Assembly: GCA_032173965.1 (NCBI GenBank)
Contig: JAVUNC010000004.1
Location: 23,103,001-23,167,000, forward strand
DNA from: Sitta carolinensis
Lineage: Eukaryota > Chordata > Aves > Passeriformes > Sittidae
DNA length: 64,000 bases
Direction of reading: 5' to 3'
How positions within the stretch are numbered: the first letter of the stretch is position 1; each line of letters opens with the position of its first letter. Shown here one piece after another: positions 11,401 through 24,020 of the stretch. Position numbers and translations under genes: made by a program. Below the pieces are notes generated by a model that was not told the DNA's origin, searched no databases, and saw nothing but the letters and a program-made list of their open reading frames with translations.

Positions 11401-14400
11401 TTAATATGTATTTAAAAACAACTGAGGTAGGAATTGTTGGAGGCTGGACAATCTTGCTGAATGGCATGGTTACTCCCTCAATCTTGATGTCACCAATTCC
11501 AAGCACCTTCCAAAATTAGCTGGAAGCGATGGGAATGATGATCTACAGTGGTTTGCAATACTGCAGAGAGACAACATCCTGACACTGACCCACTACATCC
11601 AGTTAGGGCAGCAGAGAAGATGTGTGTAGCATCTGTGTCTGTGACAATTCAAGGAAACTAATGACATCCAAGTCTTCTATAGCTTCAGTTGTGACTGTCA
11701 TAGTCACAACCTGAAATAGTGTAGTTTGAATCTCAAGAATATTCATCCTAATTAACCATCATTTTTCTAACCCTGGTGACAGAAGTCTGCATCCAAATAA
11801 TCTTAGCAATCCAACTTTGTGACCCCACCACTACTGCATCAAATAAGAGGTGTCCTCCTTCTTTTTATGCTCTCCCTACACTGCTGAAAGACTATGCTTC
11901 CAGCATCAATAGCAAAAACCTGTCTCTTTTCATGGACCAGACTATGAAATGAGTACATAACCATAGGAAATGAGTAGCAAAGTGGTCAGCTCTGCCTACT
12001 TGCCTGGCACAGATGCCATTTCTTTGTGGCATGAAGTGTGTGGGAGAGCTTGCTCACTTACAAGACTCCCAGTAAAGCTGCCAACCTTCTCTGTGTCTTG
12101 TATTCTACCATTGTTTATATCTAAAATAATATCAGAATTCTTTCCAATGAATTAAAGAATAGTTTTAAAGTGTGAATTTATCAACAAATAACCAAAGCTC
12201 GTCATTTGATCTCAACTTGGTAACTTTTTGCTTTTGTATTTTTGACAGAACTAACTTCAGTTATTGAGGTAAGAAAAACTTCACTTTTCTCTAAGTAGGA
12301 ACAAATGCTCTGTTGCGTTGTAACTAATACAACTTACTCGTATCAGTGGTCTTGTCTTTTTTTTTTCATTTCTATCATAGTAGCTGGACTCAGTATAACC
12401 AGCGATTCATTATGCACATTGCTACTTTACTCCCAAGTAAGACTAAATATTCTTAAGCTAGACTTCCAGCTCCCAACACAGAGAAAAAAATGGTGTACAA
12501 ATGTCCAATCCCAAGTTATACAAGGAAAGTACAAATACAAGAGTCTCTCAGGAAAACTGGATGCTGCAAATCGAGTGTGGGAAAATGTTGAGAGCTTCAG
12601 GTCATGGCTGACATTTAAACTCAACACCTCTGCTTTTGCATTTCTATTACTGGTAGTCAGTGACGTAAAACACTGCTTTGCTGTGGGTTTGATATCGAGA
12701 TAATCTGTACAATGAGCCACTGAATCCAGCTATATTTACAGACTTAATAATCTCTTTCTGCAGAATATCAATATGGGTACCTAGAAGCAATGTTTGGTTT
12801 TAACTTGCAGAGCTGTGTTCTTTCGCATGACCTGTGCAAGGAAAGTATTAGTATCTGCCTCTTCACAAGTGAATTCTGTTCCATTATTATTGCCTGTGAT
12901 TCAGCTAACTGAATACCTGGAAACTGATGGCTACATTTTGCAAGTTAAAAAATTCTGAGAGAAGCTTTATTTCCAATACTTTATTTCTGCTGCACCACAG
13001 AGGGTCAGAAGTTCTTCATCAGTGGCCTGTGGTCTCATTAATAAGGGGAAAGGGCTACATTAGAACTGAATCAGCACAGGCCCTGTCTCTCCACTACTCC
13101 TGGAGAACAGTCTGGTGGTTTATGGACAAATTATGCTATTTATTTTACATCCTGTTTTGGTTTGAGGGTTTTTTAATATATTGCTGTAAAACATTTTTCT
13201 GTCTTTTAAGGAAAGAAAATTACCTCAACTCTTGATGAATTTGTGATTTTGAAGAAGGGAGGCACACTGAAATAAGATAAGTTTGAAAATACCTTTTAGA
13301 AACATCCAGTATTGTCATAGAAAACTCTTGAGTAATGTACATGTGGTTGCTAACAAGGCTGTAAATGGCTGCATTACTACCAATAAAAGATGCCCATCTG
13401 TTAGGTCTGTCTATTAAAACAGAAGTTTATCTGCAACCTTTTAAGTCTAGAGGTTTGATTTGGGTTTTTTTTTTCTGTGGGATGTTGCTGAATCATCGAG
13501 AGAGTCATGCCACTGCTAATAAAATGATTTATAGAGTCATCAAAATACCAGTTGGGACAAATTAGATCCTAAACTGAACTCACTCCCAAATTGGAGTTTG
13601 GCTTTGTCAAACCAAATTTATCTCAGGTTTGGTCATCAGCCCTTCATACCATGAAAGGTAGTAAAGGCATGAGTGCACAAAGTCGAGCTCTAGGGCTTTC
13701 TTCTTTCAGCAGTGAAGGCTGTGATGTGACCTGGGGGAGTTATTGTGTGCTCATCAGCATGTAATTGCAGTGTCATCTACAAAACCAGTTATATTTGAAG
13801 AGGGAGGTGGGGAGAAAAAGAGATACCTTACCTCCAAGGTTATTTTTACTCTGAGATGCCTTTTTGTATAATCCATTGTGCGTCAGTACAGAAATCTAGC
13901 CAAGCTGGGGAAAGCAAGGTAAGATAACAGAAGAACAAGCAGGTACACTTTGTACATGTTTGTTTGTACACCCCATGTTTCTATTCACAGAGACTGCAGG
14001 CAGAAGGTAGGGAAATCTAGATCCCCTCACATGCTTGTCCAAAAGGCTGGGAGGACAAACAACCACACTAGCAAACAAAAATCCATTTTAAGTAAGAAGT
14101 TACTGCCTACCTGATTAGTGGCATCACCACACAGCAGCTCTTTGCTGACCCTAAAATCATGACAAACAGCAAAGAATACAAGCTTTAAAGACACTAGCAC
14201 AAATTTCAGCATTAGTCAGGGCCAAAGAGAAGCACAACTTAGACTAAAAATAATAGAACCCTCTTCTTTGAAATGAGACATTTAAATCCACTATTCAAAG
14301 AAAAGTGAGTGTTTTCTGAAGATACTAAGATACTTCATTCATTACTTGAAATAATCCATTTATCAGTGATACTAATTGAAAGATACTCTAGTCAGGCAGA

Positions 14401-14430
14401 GCAAAAAGTGTTGGATGATAGGAGAAATTT

Positions 14431-14462
14431 AATAATAATAATAAATAATAATTAATAATAAT
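14431..14462. repeat. (AAT)n microsatellite
   Basis: Interrupted ATA/AAT trinucleotide run of about 32 bp. Confidence 0.85.
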
Positions 14463-14859
14463 GTTTTATCATGTTTGGGTTTGGAATTTTTAAAACCAGA
14501 CAGTGTTGGTTTTGCACACTTCATCAGAGAAGCACAGCAGTGGGAAGCAAACATCATTGGGATTTCATATCTGACATTATGCAGGTTACAGTAAGAAAAG
14601 CTCCCCCTTAAATTAGTTTCATTAACAATGTTGATGTGATATTTCTGTTCTAATGAGCTGCATTTCAGCATTTTTCTCATGCTGTACAGGACATTTTTGT
14701 TCAGTTTGCATCTGCTGGTTGTGTTCAACGGTCAGTAAAGAGATATCCTATGGAGTTCTTTAATTACCTATAGCAAATATAGGCTTGGTCCAGACAATTC
14801 TGACAAGAGCAGGAAAACCTTTAGAGACTATTTATTTTTGAAATGTAGTCAGTCAGTCA

Positions 14860-15350
14860 CCAAGGTGCTATGAGGATGGGGAGCGCCAGCCAGGCTAAGG
14901 AAGCACCCCTGCAGCGCAGCCCACCGCAATCTCCAGTGGAGGCGATCCCAGCTGCCGGAGCTGCTGGGGCAGCATGGCCAGAACGTACAAAGTAATGCCC
15001 CCGATGATACCTGCAGCCTCCCGGTGCCCGAATGAGCTCGCTGAAGAAAAGGCTCATGCGCAGACTCCCAAGGATTTAAAGCATAAAGAGATTTGACGCA
15101 CCAAAGCAGGCAGAGACAGCAGCTCTAGCACGCTGGCAGCTGGCATGGGATTCCCCTAACGGCCAGGACAGAGAAGCCTGTGGCGGCGGAAGGCTCTAAC
15201 TTGCTGTCAGCAGCTACAGCTAAAGAGTGAGTGTGCGGGTCCCTACCACGCTCTGGCCCTGGGCTAAGTCCGCAGGTGCCACGGGGCCCTTCCTGTTCCC
15301 ACAACACGGGGAGAGATGTTTCTCTGAATTGGTGTTCCCACCTCATCTTT
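14860..15350. other. GC-rich patch with small ORFs on both strands
   Basis: An isolated GC-richer stretch in AT-rich intergenic DNA. On the minus strand, 15053 down to 14895 is open for 52 codons ending in TAG. It contains a hydrophobic segment (GIIGGITLYVLAML) followed by PQQLRQLGSPPLE. On the plus strand a 41-codon frame runs from 14870 to 14995. I recognise neither protein, and codon bias alone cannot decide because the patch is GC-rich. It may be an exon of an unknown transcript, a decayed gene piece, or a shore of the CpG island 300 bp to the right. Confidence 0.35.
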
Positions 15351-15488
15351 GATTCCTCCTAGTTTTCATCGATCTTAGCCAGCCCCATCCTGCTCTCAGA
15401 AGTCTCATTTAATCTAACTGATGGATAAGAAGCATATGCAACTTTTTCAATAGGATTTCTGACTTCACCCTTTTAACCCAGAGAATAA

Positions 15489-15498
15489 CTATAAATAG
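15489..15498. promoter_or_regulatory. MEF2-type site CTATAAATAG (first copy)
   Basis: A perfect match to the MEF2 consensus CTA(A/T)4TAG, within AACTATAAATAGTTT, which also resembles a TATA box. It lies about 170 bp left of the CpG island and 46 bp from a second identical decamer. Confidence 0.5.
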
Positions 15499-15534
15499 TT
15501 TATAATGTCTGGGATTTCCACAGCCTAAGTGCAG

Positions 15535-15544
15535 CTATAAATAG
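15535..15544. promoter_or_regulatory. MEF2-type site CTATAAATAG (second copy)
   Basis: The same decamer as at 15489, again flanked by AGTT-like sequence on the right. The pairing and closeness to the CpG island suggest an enhancer or promoter element. This is inference only. Confidence 0.5.
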
Positions 15545-15654
15545 TTCTAAACATTTTCCCACTTCATGCTTTTGAAAAGAACATTCTCCACTTCCTTTCT
15601 TGGAGAACCCCTGGGAATAACGCTAGATCACAGTTCAGAAAATATGTGTATTAG

Positions 15655-16180
15655 GAGAGTTTAGCAGGACGGAGCTACGGCAGCTCTCGGGCTAATTTCG
15701 CGTCAGGAAAGGGTCAGGCGTCCTTCGCCAGGAGTTCACGTCCGCGATGCCCCCGGGCGGCTCTCGCCAGCCGGCTGCGGTCCGTCCGTGCCCGCTCAGC
15801 CCGCCGGAGTGCGGGGGCTGCTGCTCCCGCTCGGTCGCGCTTACGTGCGGGACGTGTGTGCTCGGCGGGCGCTATTTTAAACGCCAGGGCAGGACACGGC
15901 CCTTCGGCTCGCCTTTACGCGCGGGTTCCAGCGGCCCGACGGACGCGTCGCGCCGATCGCGTGCCCGGGGCCGGCGGCGAGGAGCCGGGCGTGGGCCGGG
16001 CCGGGAATGACCGGGCCGGGGAGGGCGCCCCCTGCCGCCCGCCCGCGGGGCGCCGTGCAAGGAGGCGGCGGCGGCAGCGAACGGGAATGCCCGCTTTGGC
16101 CCAGAGGAAGCTCGCTCTGGAACGAGTCCGGTACCGGAAAGCTTACGAAAAGGAGGAGGAGGAAAGACGGACCTAAATTA
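15655..16180. promoter_or_regulatory. Orphan CpG island, probable promoter of an unidentified transcript
   Basis: About 500 bp of very GC- and CpG-rich sequence, with many CGCG and CCGG sites. It stands alone between the 3' end of MCPH1 (10.5 kb left) and the AGPAT5 promoter (15 kb right). Such islands in birds usually mark transcription starts. Several overlapping frames on both strands (for example 15747-16010 and 15856-16176) look like compositional shadows. The best small candidate is 16087-16176 (29 codons, MPALAQRK start, very acidic and basic end). I cannot assign a gene. A non-coding RNA promoter is as likely as a coding first exon. Confidence 0.55.
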
Positions 16181-16443
16181 TGTCCTGCATTCAGTCCTTC
16201 ATTTCCTCCATCTTGCCTTTTTTATTTCACCTTAAGTCACCACACTGCTTTCATTTTACAAGCTCTAAAACGTCCAATATCTATTTTACCCATGATGTGA
16301 AGATATTTGAAGATAATGATCAGAAAAGACTGGAATTTATCACTACAGAAGATGATAAATTATTTGCTCAGGGACACCAGATCATGTATCTCCTAATGAG
16401 CAGGCATTTGCAACATGCAGCTACAGGGAATTGCTTCACATAA
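16180..16443 (+). other. 87-codon open frame beside the CpG island
   Basis: Immediately right of the island the plus strand is open from an ATG at 16180 to a TGA-class stop at 16443. The second half (KIFEDNDQKRLEFITTEDDK, about residues 41-60) is charged and looks more protein-like than neighbouring AT-rich frames. I know no family for it. There is no clear donor or acceptor, and it may be chance. Confidence 0.2.
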
Positions 16444-17764
16444 AATTTTAGGAAGCACAGGGAGTAGAACAGCTCAGTTGACAGACCCAGACCATTTATA
16501 CTACATAACCCAGGAAAATGTTCATGCGAAAAATACGAAAACAGAAAATCACATTATGCCATTATATCTTTTAAAATTACACTGCTGTTCGATGAGATGA
16601 TTTTGTGCATGGCTTCATGTCTACAGAAAACTAGATGAGCAGTAATGAAACCAGTTTCAAAATAAACATTTTTAAATTCAGCCCAGGAACTGGCAGGGAT
16701 GTTGAGTTCCTAATATTAGATGGCAATGACTTTCTGTAAACAAGAAGCATGAGAAGAGAAAGTCCTAACCCCATAGGACTCTAGCAACTCAGAGAACCTC
16801 CATAGTATAAGGTGTAAAGTGTGTGATTCCTAATACTAAGAGCACAGTGAAATGGTTTAGAACACATAAAAACAAGATGACATGCTTGCAGGATTTCATA
16901 TTTGCTTTCTTTTGAAACTTTAAATCAAAATAGCTTTAAATTTGTATCTATGCAGTAGTAAATTTGTATACAAAATGAATGCAAATTGTCTGTGATATAT
17001 GGAATGCCAAAATGATGATTCCTTAAAAAAAACCCCAGCATTTCCACAAGTATTACTATCACAGACTGTTCACAGATTTGTTACATGGTATGCAAACTCT
17101 GCACCCACTTAAATGTGTACACTGCACAAAGTATGGTTCATTTCAAAAATACCTCCCTTTTATACTGACTCAATTTTAGTTGGTCCAGATAAAGAGGCTG
17201 TTGAGATAATGGAAAATTCTTCATCACAGAGAAGATATGACTGTGCACAGGAAAAGAGAGCTCTCTGCACAGCCACCTCTCACAACATGTTTGGAGACTT
17301 TGGTAGTTTCACATTCTGGAGGGAACTGGATATTTCTTTTTCTCAAACCCATTGCAGAGTGTGGGACTATAACAAACCTTTGTACCACAGCTGATCAACC
17401 AAAAAAACATATAATCAAAAAACCAATTCATATAATCAGTGAGTGCTCTATAGTCTACTTAGAAATGCTCTACACATCACAGATTACCTCTATATGAAGA
17501 CAAGCCTGATCTCCTGATGTAGCGGCCAGCAAGTACTCTCATTCAAGGTATTTTTGAATGAGAATTGAGATGCCTAAACCAGCAGAGCAGTAAGATGATT
17601 CTACTGTTATGATGGTAGGAACATACGCCCAAACAAAAGTAAAGAAATAACCACAGCTTTGATATACAACACTCCTTCCTCCTTGAAAAGAGCACTAAGA
17701 ATGCACCAAATAGTACAGCGCACTTGAAGTTGTACAGGATAATCCCAGGAGTTTCTGTGAAGTC

Positions 17765-17787
17765 AAAAAAAAAAAAAAAAAAAAAAA
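17765..17787. repeat. Poly(A) run, 23 nt
   Basis: An uninterrupted run of 23 A. No element with a clear body lies upstream, so it is not obviously the tail of a retrocopy. Confidence 0.85.
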
Positions 17788-20700
17788 GAAAATAATTTGA
17801 ATTCGTACAACTTCTTTTTGTCACAAAGTACTCTGTAAGCACTCGTGCTCCTTGGCCCAGATTCTTCTCTTTCCAATCTTGTTTTTCAAGTGGAGCTTGT
17901 TTATTAGTAAGCATTCATTTGAATAGTCACAGTATGAGCCACAGCCTCTGAACTGGCAATTCCATTCCTCTCCCTTCTGTGCAGTGTTTTTCTTCTGCAT
18001 GTCCCTACCTCTGTAGGATATAATGCAATTCACTCTAATGGATTAAACTCAAAATGCTGCTCCCATTTGTCATAGAGCAAGTTCTTACTGAACCCAAAAG
18101 CCAAATGCATGTTTTCCAATCAGAATCAATATGCTGCAAGGGCTTGGTTCCAGGTTCAAGCCTTAACATTATTCTAGGTAAGATCTACTATATAGCTGAA
18201 TGTGGAAGTAAGCTGAGATAGGAAAGAGCTAAATGATCAAGCTGAAATGTTATTTAAATATCATGAATTAAAAGCTCCAGCCTAGCTTCAAAGAATTAAA
18301 AAGGGCACAAGCTTGGCAATGCTCCTAAGGCAGTAAAAGCAATGTTTAGAGAGAAAGAAATCTTTGTTTGAATGCAAAAAGGAAGCTAAAATTGGCAAAA
18401 CGGAGCAAAGAAAATGTATCTGGGTGATCGCAGACTGACAGAATACAAACCTCCCTCCATACAAGGATAACCTCCATGAGTTTCAGCAGGGCTGCTGTCA
18501 AAAAACTCATCATCTAATATAGTCAAGGTAAAATCCCAGACATTTCATAGGCTACTTTTAAATCTGAGTTTAATTTATAGCTGTTTCTGTCACATCTCAC
18601 TCCTCTGTTTCAGACTCTAAGGGACGAAGGTCAGCTGCTTCTTCCAGACCCGTCTTGGTTACAAGAAATGCTGTCTGAGAACTCAAAGCCTCTCCTGATG
18701 GCAGCAACAGGGCTCATGCTGATAATTTCAGTAAAATGGGAACATGGACACCAGCATCCCTGGAAAATGCTCAGCAAGTGGAAAGGAACCTAAAATTCTT
18801 GCCTCTTCAAAGGAAACCATTAGCCAGAGGAGTGAGATCACACATCCATGCAATGGCTGACTGTTGCCAAAAAACGGGTGGGCCAGTGGGTGTCCCACCA
18901 CCCCCTCTGCAGGGGACCTGATCCAATCCAGTATGGGCACTTGGAGATTAGATGAGCTTGATGATTTGGGAGAATGATTAGCCTTTGTTTCTTGTTTCAA
19001 CAGGTTAATCTTCTGTGGAATCATCTGCTTGATCGACTTGTGGTCACATCTAAACCCCAGCTCAGGGAAGCAGTGTGTGAGCACAGGGCTGTGGGGAGTG
19101 GGCCTGTTCCATACCCAATTTACACTGTGAAATTGCCCCATAAGACAAGCATGATCAGAATCCTAAGCGTTAGACTGTGAAGGACAAAGATGAGAGTCTC
19201 TACACAGTGCAATTAATGAGATGAATGAGCATCCATTTTCCTAAATGGCAAGCCTGCCTTTGAAAATTAGGCGGGGAAAATCAATACAGTTTCTTGGAGG
19301 TTTATATTGCTTCAGAGTGCATTTATCCTCACCCTGGCAGTGAGAAAGTCTCCATGAAAGATTGCAGAGGAGGGATGTGTTCTGCCCTGGAGCTGCAAAG
19401 TCCTTTGAACCTGCCAGATGGGTTAGATGGGGGCAGGTAGCTGGCATGGTGATCTCTCGATTGCACAAAGTCCCTGGAAGGGTTACTGTGACCTCAGTTT
19501 TCCAGTAGGTTTACTCTGGCCAGCCTATCATTGCCAGCCAACTCACAGTGTCCCTGGCAGGGTAGCACTAATAATAACTGAACTACAGCAAATGTCATCT
19601 CTTCCCACAGCCCCTTCCTTGCTGAGCCAGGCACTCAGAGCTTCAACTCAATGGGAGGGAAAGGGGACATTCCAGTGTGAATACAATCAAAACATGTCAC
19701 AGTACTTCTAATTAAATCCTACTTAAAATTATTGCCTCTGCAGAATTGCCTGCAAGGAAAAAGCCCCAGAATAACTCAGTTACCATGTAGTTCAATTCAC
19801 CATTGTTGTCGGTGACCAATGCCAAACACATCCGAGAAAAGGCCATCACTGACATAAATTCCTGCAATCACACAAACACGTAGAAGTGTCTTCCAGGTGA
19901 CTGCACCTGGGACTTGGCCAACAATACATTAAAAACCTTTGTAATTTTGTGGTAGGTAGTGTAACCACAGAGGCTTTCTGTATTGAAATAATTAAGACTT
20001 TGGAGATTCCCTAAACAAGTTCCCATGAGAAAAGAGTTTCTGGTCAAGGTTTCTGGTAAATTTCTCAGAACTGAATATGATTACAATAGCTCTTGCAGTG
20101 ACAGAAAGTTAAAAATCACAATGTAATATTGGAAATGGATCACTTCAGCTGCAAGTGAGATATTACATGATCTGCTGATATTTGTTTCTTTATAGTTTCA
20201 AAGCCAAGTTAGATAAATGTTATCTATCTCCTGTGCTGGCACTGACTGAGGAAACATTTTGGAAATTATCTGTCCATATACCTATATGCTTACTATAACA
20301 GAAGAATGGGAATTTAACTGTATTCATTACTTTTATAGACTTTTTTTTTTGTTTTTTTTTCCTTATGAATCTAACTTTAGTTTAGCAGGATTGGATTCTG
20401 TGAAGCTAAGGAGTACACTTGTGCTGCTGCATGGGAAATGTCTTGTTTTTAATGAGTTGCCAACTTAATGACCTGTGGGATTTCAAAGTTCCTTTTTGGT
20501 TTTAAAGGAAATGATTAATATATATTCTGTCTTTAATTATAGTGCTATAATTGTGTGAAAGGAATTCCATTCATTCTTTTCTTCATTTAAATGTCTTACA
20601 TTTGTGAATGTTAGGCAACATATTCTCCTAAAAGTTCTGTCTTTAAAATAGAGGTATAATATTATTCACTTTCAAATATGAGAGTAATGGGAGTACTGGT

Positions 20701-23700
20701 ATTCCTCATTTTGGGGCAGAATATTTTGATTCTTACTTTAAAAGGATAGACAAGTTATTTAAAAGACAAGTTTTTTAAATAATTGCTTCGCTAAAATAAA
20801 GTGAATTTATATGGAAATAAATGCATGGTTTCAAATATCTATTAATGTAATACTGTTCCTTATTTTTTTACCAAAAAATGTTACAAAACAGGAAATGTTA
20901 TGTGTATATTTTTGTTGGTACTGTAAATGGCTACTAAAACCCACTAGCAAATGCCCTAGGATAAATTTGGATAATTGGTAGTTACACTTTGGAAAGCAAA
21001 TCTTAATCCTCCTGCTCTGTCTGCATAATCTAAGGATTTTCTACTAACTCTGAAAATTATTCATGACTTCTGTCTCCTGGTTTTGCCCCATGTAATTGGG
21101 AGATCAAGTTGTAGGGTTTTTATGAGCTTATGTATGTGCCGCATACAAATCCCATCCCTGTGACTCAAACGTTTTCATCCTTTGGCTCATCCAGATATTT
21201 TTCAACAACCTGTAAATCTCTGGAAATAAACACTTTTGTCTTATTTTTCCTTATGCATAAGGGAAGTCTGATTTTGCAAAATTGTGATTTCAAAAAACCT
21301 TTTAGGATGCACACCACCACCCACACAGATGCAAAACACCCTTCTCCCACTACCTACTCAGCTTTCCTGCTCCACACCAGAAATCACACCAGGTGCTCTT
21401 ACCCGGTATCCCTAATTTGGTTTCCCAGATGGTCTGGCCTAGGTATCAAGATCCACTGCTTAATATGGATCACAAGGACAAGACAGACTTATTGTATGAC
21501 ACCAGAAACATTTTCTTTCACACATGTCTGCAAATTTCATTTCTTTGGGGTTTTGAGTAGCCCCCAGACCTTTTAAAAAATATGTGAAAACTGATTCATA
21601 ACTCCTTATATGCACCTCTCCATCACACCAGAGACAAGTGGCTCTTCCCCCAGCAGCAGCAGCACCATCAAAAAGGGAACACAGACTAGGAAAGAACTAT
21701 CCGGGTCAGCAAATCCCAGCCGTCTTGTACCTCAGGACCATGTCATAATCCATTTATAAAGCTATCAAGCTCCATCTTAAAACTACTTAGGCTTTGTTGC
21801 CTCCCGGCACCGTTAGGAAGATCTTATTCCCAAGTGATAAGCTTCTGCCATCTAACAGAAATTACCTAGTTTTAATCTTCTAGTGCATTGACTTGCATTT
21901 TGAACAACTACATTTAATCCCACTTCCATTTCTCCAGTTCTTGTCTACCCTGTTAACCTTCAGTGTTTCGCCTTTACAGAGCTGCATTGGGAAGGATGTA
22001 ATTTTAAGACATTTATTTGATACACAAGAACTGCATTATCGTTCTGCTGATAAACAGAAAAGGCTCTACTTTCCTAGCAAGGTTAGAGTGACCTTGCTTG
22101 TTAGCTCAGGAAGAAAAATATGTACACATTCCATAAAGGAGTGTGCTGGTGTCTTCTGCTAGAAGTGAAGTGCAACATTAAATCACAATAATACATCACC
22201 ACGAGATTGTGAAAGGAGTATTGAGGGTAATTTTCACAAATGTTATTGTGTAGCAAAAAAGAATTCCACTATATTAGCAAAAAATTATAACTTAGTATAT
22301 TAATGTAAGGATCGGTATGGTTATGTAATACTTAGAAAAAGAACTGGCAAAGCAGGCAACAAGATAAAAATGTAAGTAGGCTAATTTTCTGCAACTTTCC
22401 CTCAATTGTGTTTCTGGAAACTCTGTCTCCAGCTTAACTGTCAGCCATGTCAAAATGAGCAAGACAAGCAACTGAACAGGAATGATGACTTTATTTGTCT
22501 ATAACTAAGCGTGGAGCTTTGATATTAATTTCACTGTGTCTACACATGAACCAGCACACCCCAGGTACTAGGCTGATGGGCCATTAGTGTCAGGTGTTTC
22601 TACCTCCTCTGCCCTCACCAGCTACCCAGCTTTGTGCCACTGAGAAAGAACAATAGCACACATCTACCTTTTTTTGCAAAGTCATTAAAGAAACCATTTA
22701 AGAGTATCAGACTCAAAACCAGTCTTTGAGGAATTATGACTTGACACTAGTTCTCTTTTCTCTTTAGCTAGTTCCTCACCTTGCCTACAGTTCTAATGCT
22801 GATCTTCAGGTTTTCCACCTTAAATTACTAATTTTTAATTTGGCACTGTATTGAGTCCTCTAGAGAAGATGATAACTCTTATTGCAATTTTTCAGTTATC
22901 TTACTAAAGAATATGAAAATGCAATTTGCATTTTATCCTCTTTTACAGCAATGTTAGTCTCTTTGGTAATTTTTCCATCTAAAATAGATTTTTAATTCCT
23001 GTGAAGTCAGATTGAAAGACTATCTAGAATAGTCTTCCTAAATACAGAATGTATTGATATAATGGAAACCTTGCAAGCTGCAGGATCAATGTTATCTGTT
23101 TTCTTCATGCACACAGAACATTTTGCCTATTCCCAGTAGACCATGAAAGTACTCCTGGTAGATGAGCAGTAATTTCAAAAGTCAATAAATCCCTCCATTC
23201 AGGCACTTCAAGTAGGTTAATGTAAAATGAATACATTTTACATTGCCCATGGTAGAACTGGATAATTTGCATTTACTCTGGATTATAGTCGCAATCCCTT
23301 TTGTACCAGTGTGACATCTCCCTGCAGGCTCCTTTGGAATAAGAACATAATTTCTGCAGCCTGTGATGTTGATTCCCATCTCTGTCTCTAACCTCTCCTC
23401 CCCAGAACTCTTAACAGAATGATTATGTCTGCAGGGAGGAGCTAGATGTATCTCACAAAGAGTAAATTTACAGCACATTATGTCCTCACTTTTACAGTCC
23501 ACACAGTATATGGGAGATTGTCCTTCCTTAGGATACTGCAGCCACCTTTGAGACAACAATATTGCTTTCTTTTTTTTTTTTTTACATACTATTTCTTTCA
23601 AAAAGTCTACTCAGGTAAAACACTAGTGGTGCTGGTTTTATTGCTTTAATCCAGTGGTGGGTTTTGGGTGTTCACACCTGGTTTATCACTTTTATTCTCC

Positions 23701-23762
23701 CTTTATGACTACTTGGTTCTTATCTCTCTAAGCAAAAACATTTGTAAAACATGAAATAACTA

Positions 23763-23780
23763 TTCTGTTCTGTTCTGTTC
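23763..23780. repeat. (TTCTG)3 short tandem repeat
   Basis: Three adjacent copies of the pentamer TTCTG or its rotation. Confidence 0.7.
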
Positions 23781-23845
23781 GCCTTAGAGAAGGTTTTCAA
23801 ACTTGAGCTTTAACAAGAAGCTTACAGGGAACAGGGAGAGTCAAG

Positions 23846-23861
23846 AAAAAAAAAAAAAAAA
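23846..23861. repeat. Poly(A) run, 16 nt
   Basis: A run of 16 A about 160 bp left of the CR1 fragment. It is not part of CR1, whose 3' end is an octamer repeat and not poly(A). Confidence 0.8.
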
Positions 23862-24020
23862 CAAAACAAGTAATATGAATAGAGATTTAGAAATTGTGGC
23901 ATAGAAATAAGAGATTGAAGAAATTTTAGATTTACTTGCTCCTGGATAAAGAAGACTGAAAAGACTTCAGGGTAGAAGTCTCATAATAAACTTCATGAAG
24001 GATGTAAAAAGTAGCTAGGA

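Larger units (their letters stand above)
5116..14840. other. Intergenic DNA, left part
   Basis: AT-rich sequence between MCPH1 and the first GC-rich patch, with no convincing gene. A somewhat GC-richer stretch at 8850-9230 and scattered frames of 60-130 codons were read and match nothing known. A poly(T) run, a short direct repeat and a possible CR1 remnant are listed separately. Confidence 0.6.
16444..24020. other. Intergenic DNA, middle part
   Basis: AT-rich sequence without a recognisable gene. Open frames of 120-150 codons (17543-17914 minus, 18728-19141 minus, 21130-21576 plus, 23182-23601 minus) were read. None shows domain-like motifs, and several contain homopolymer runs. Confidence 0.6.

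Noticed and set aside
13199..13235. KENYLNS plus stop after an acceptor-like CTTTTAAG, as an alternative last exon of MCPH1
   Set aside because: Only four or five residues resemble the MCPH1 end, and the preceding SITQ part is missing. The exon at 4840-4895 matches over its full length and in phase.
17765..17787. Poly(A) tail of a processed retrocopy
   Set aside because: No coding sequence similar to a known mRNA lies next to it on either side.
18728..19141. 137-codon minus-strand frame as a gene
   Set aside because: No recognised motif; the opposite strand is also partly open. Probably chance.
21130..21576. 148-codon plus-strand frame as a gene
   Set aside because: No recognisable domain, no splice or promoter context, His- and Thr-rich low-complexity translation.
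23182..23601. 139-codon minus-strand frame as a gene
   Set aside because: No known motifs, and it runs into a poly(A)-encoded Lys run.
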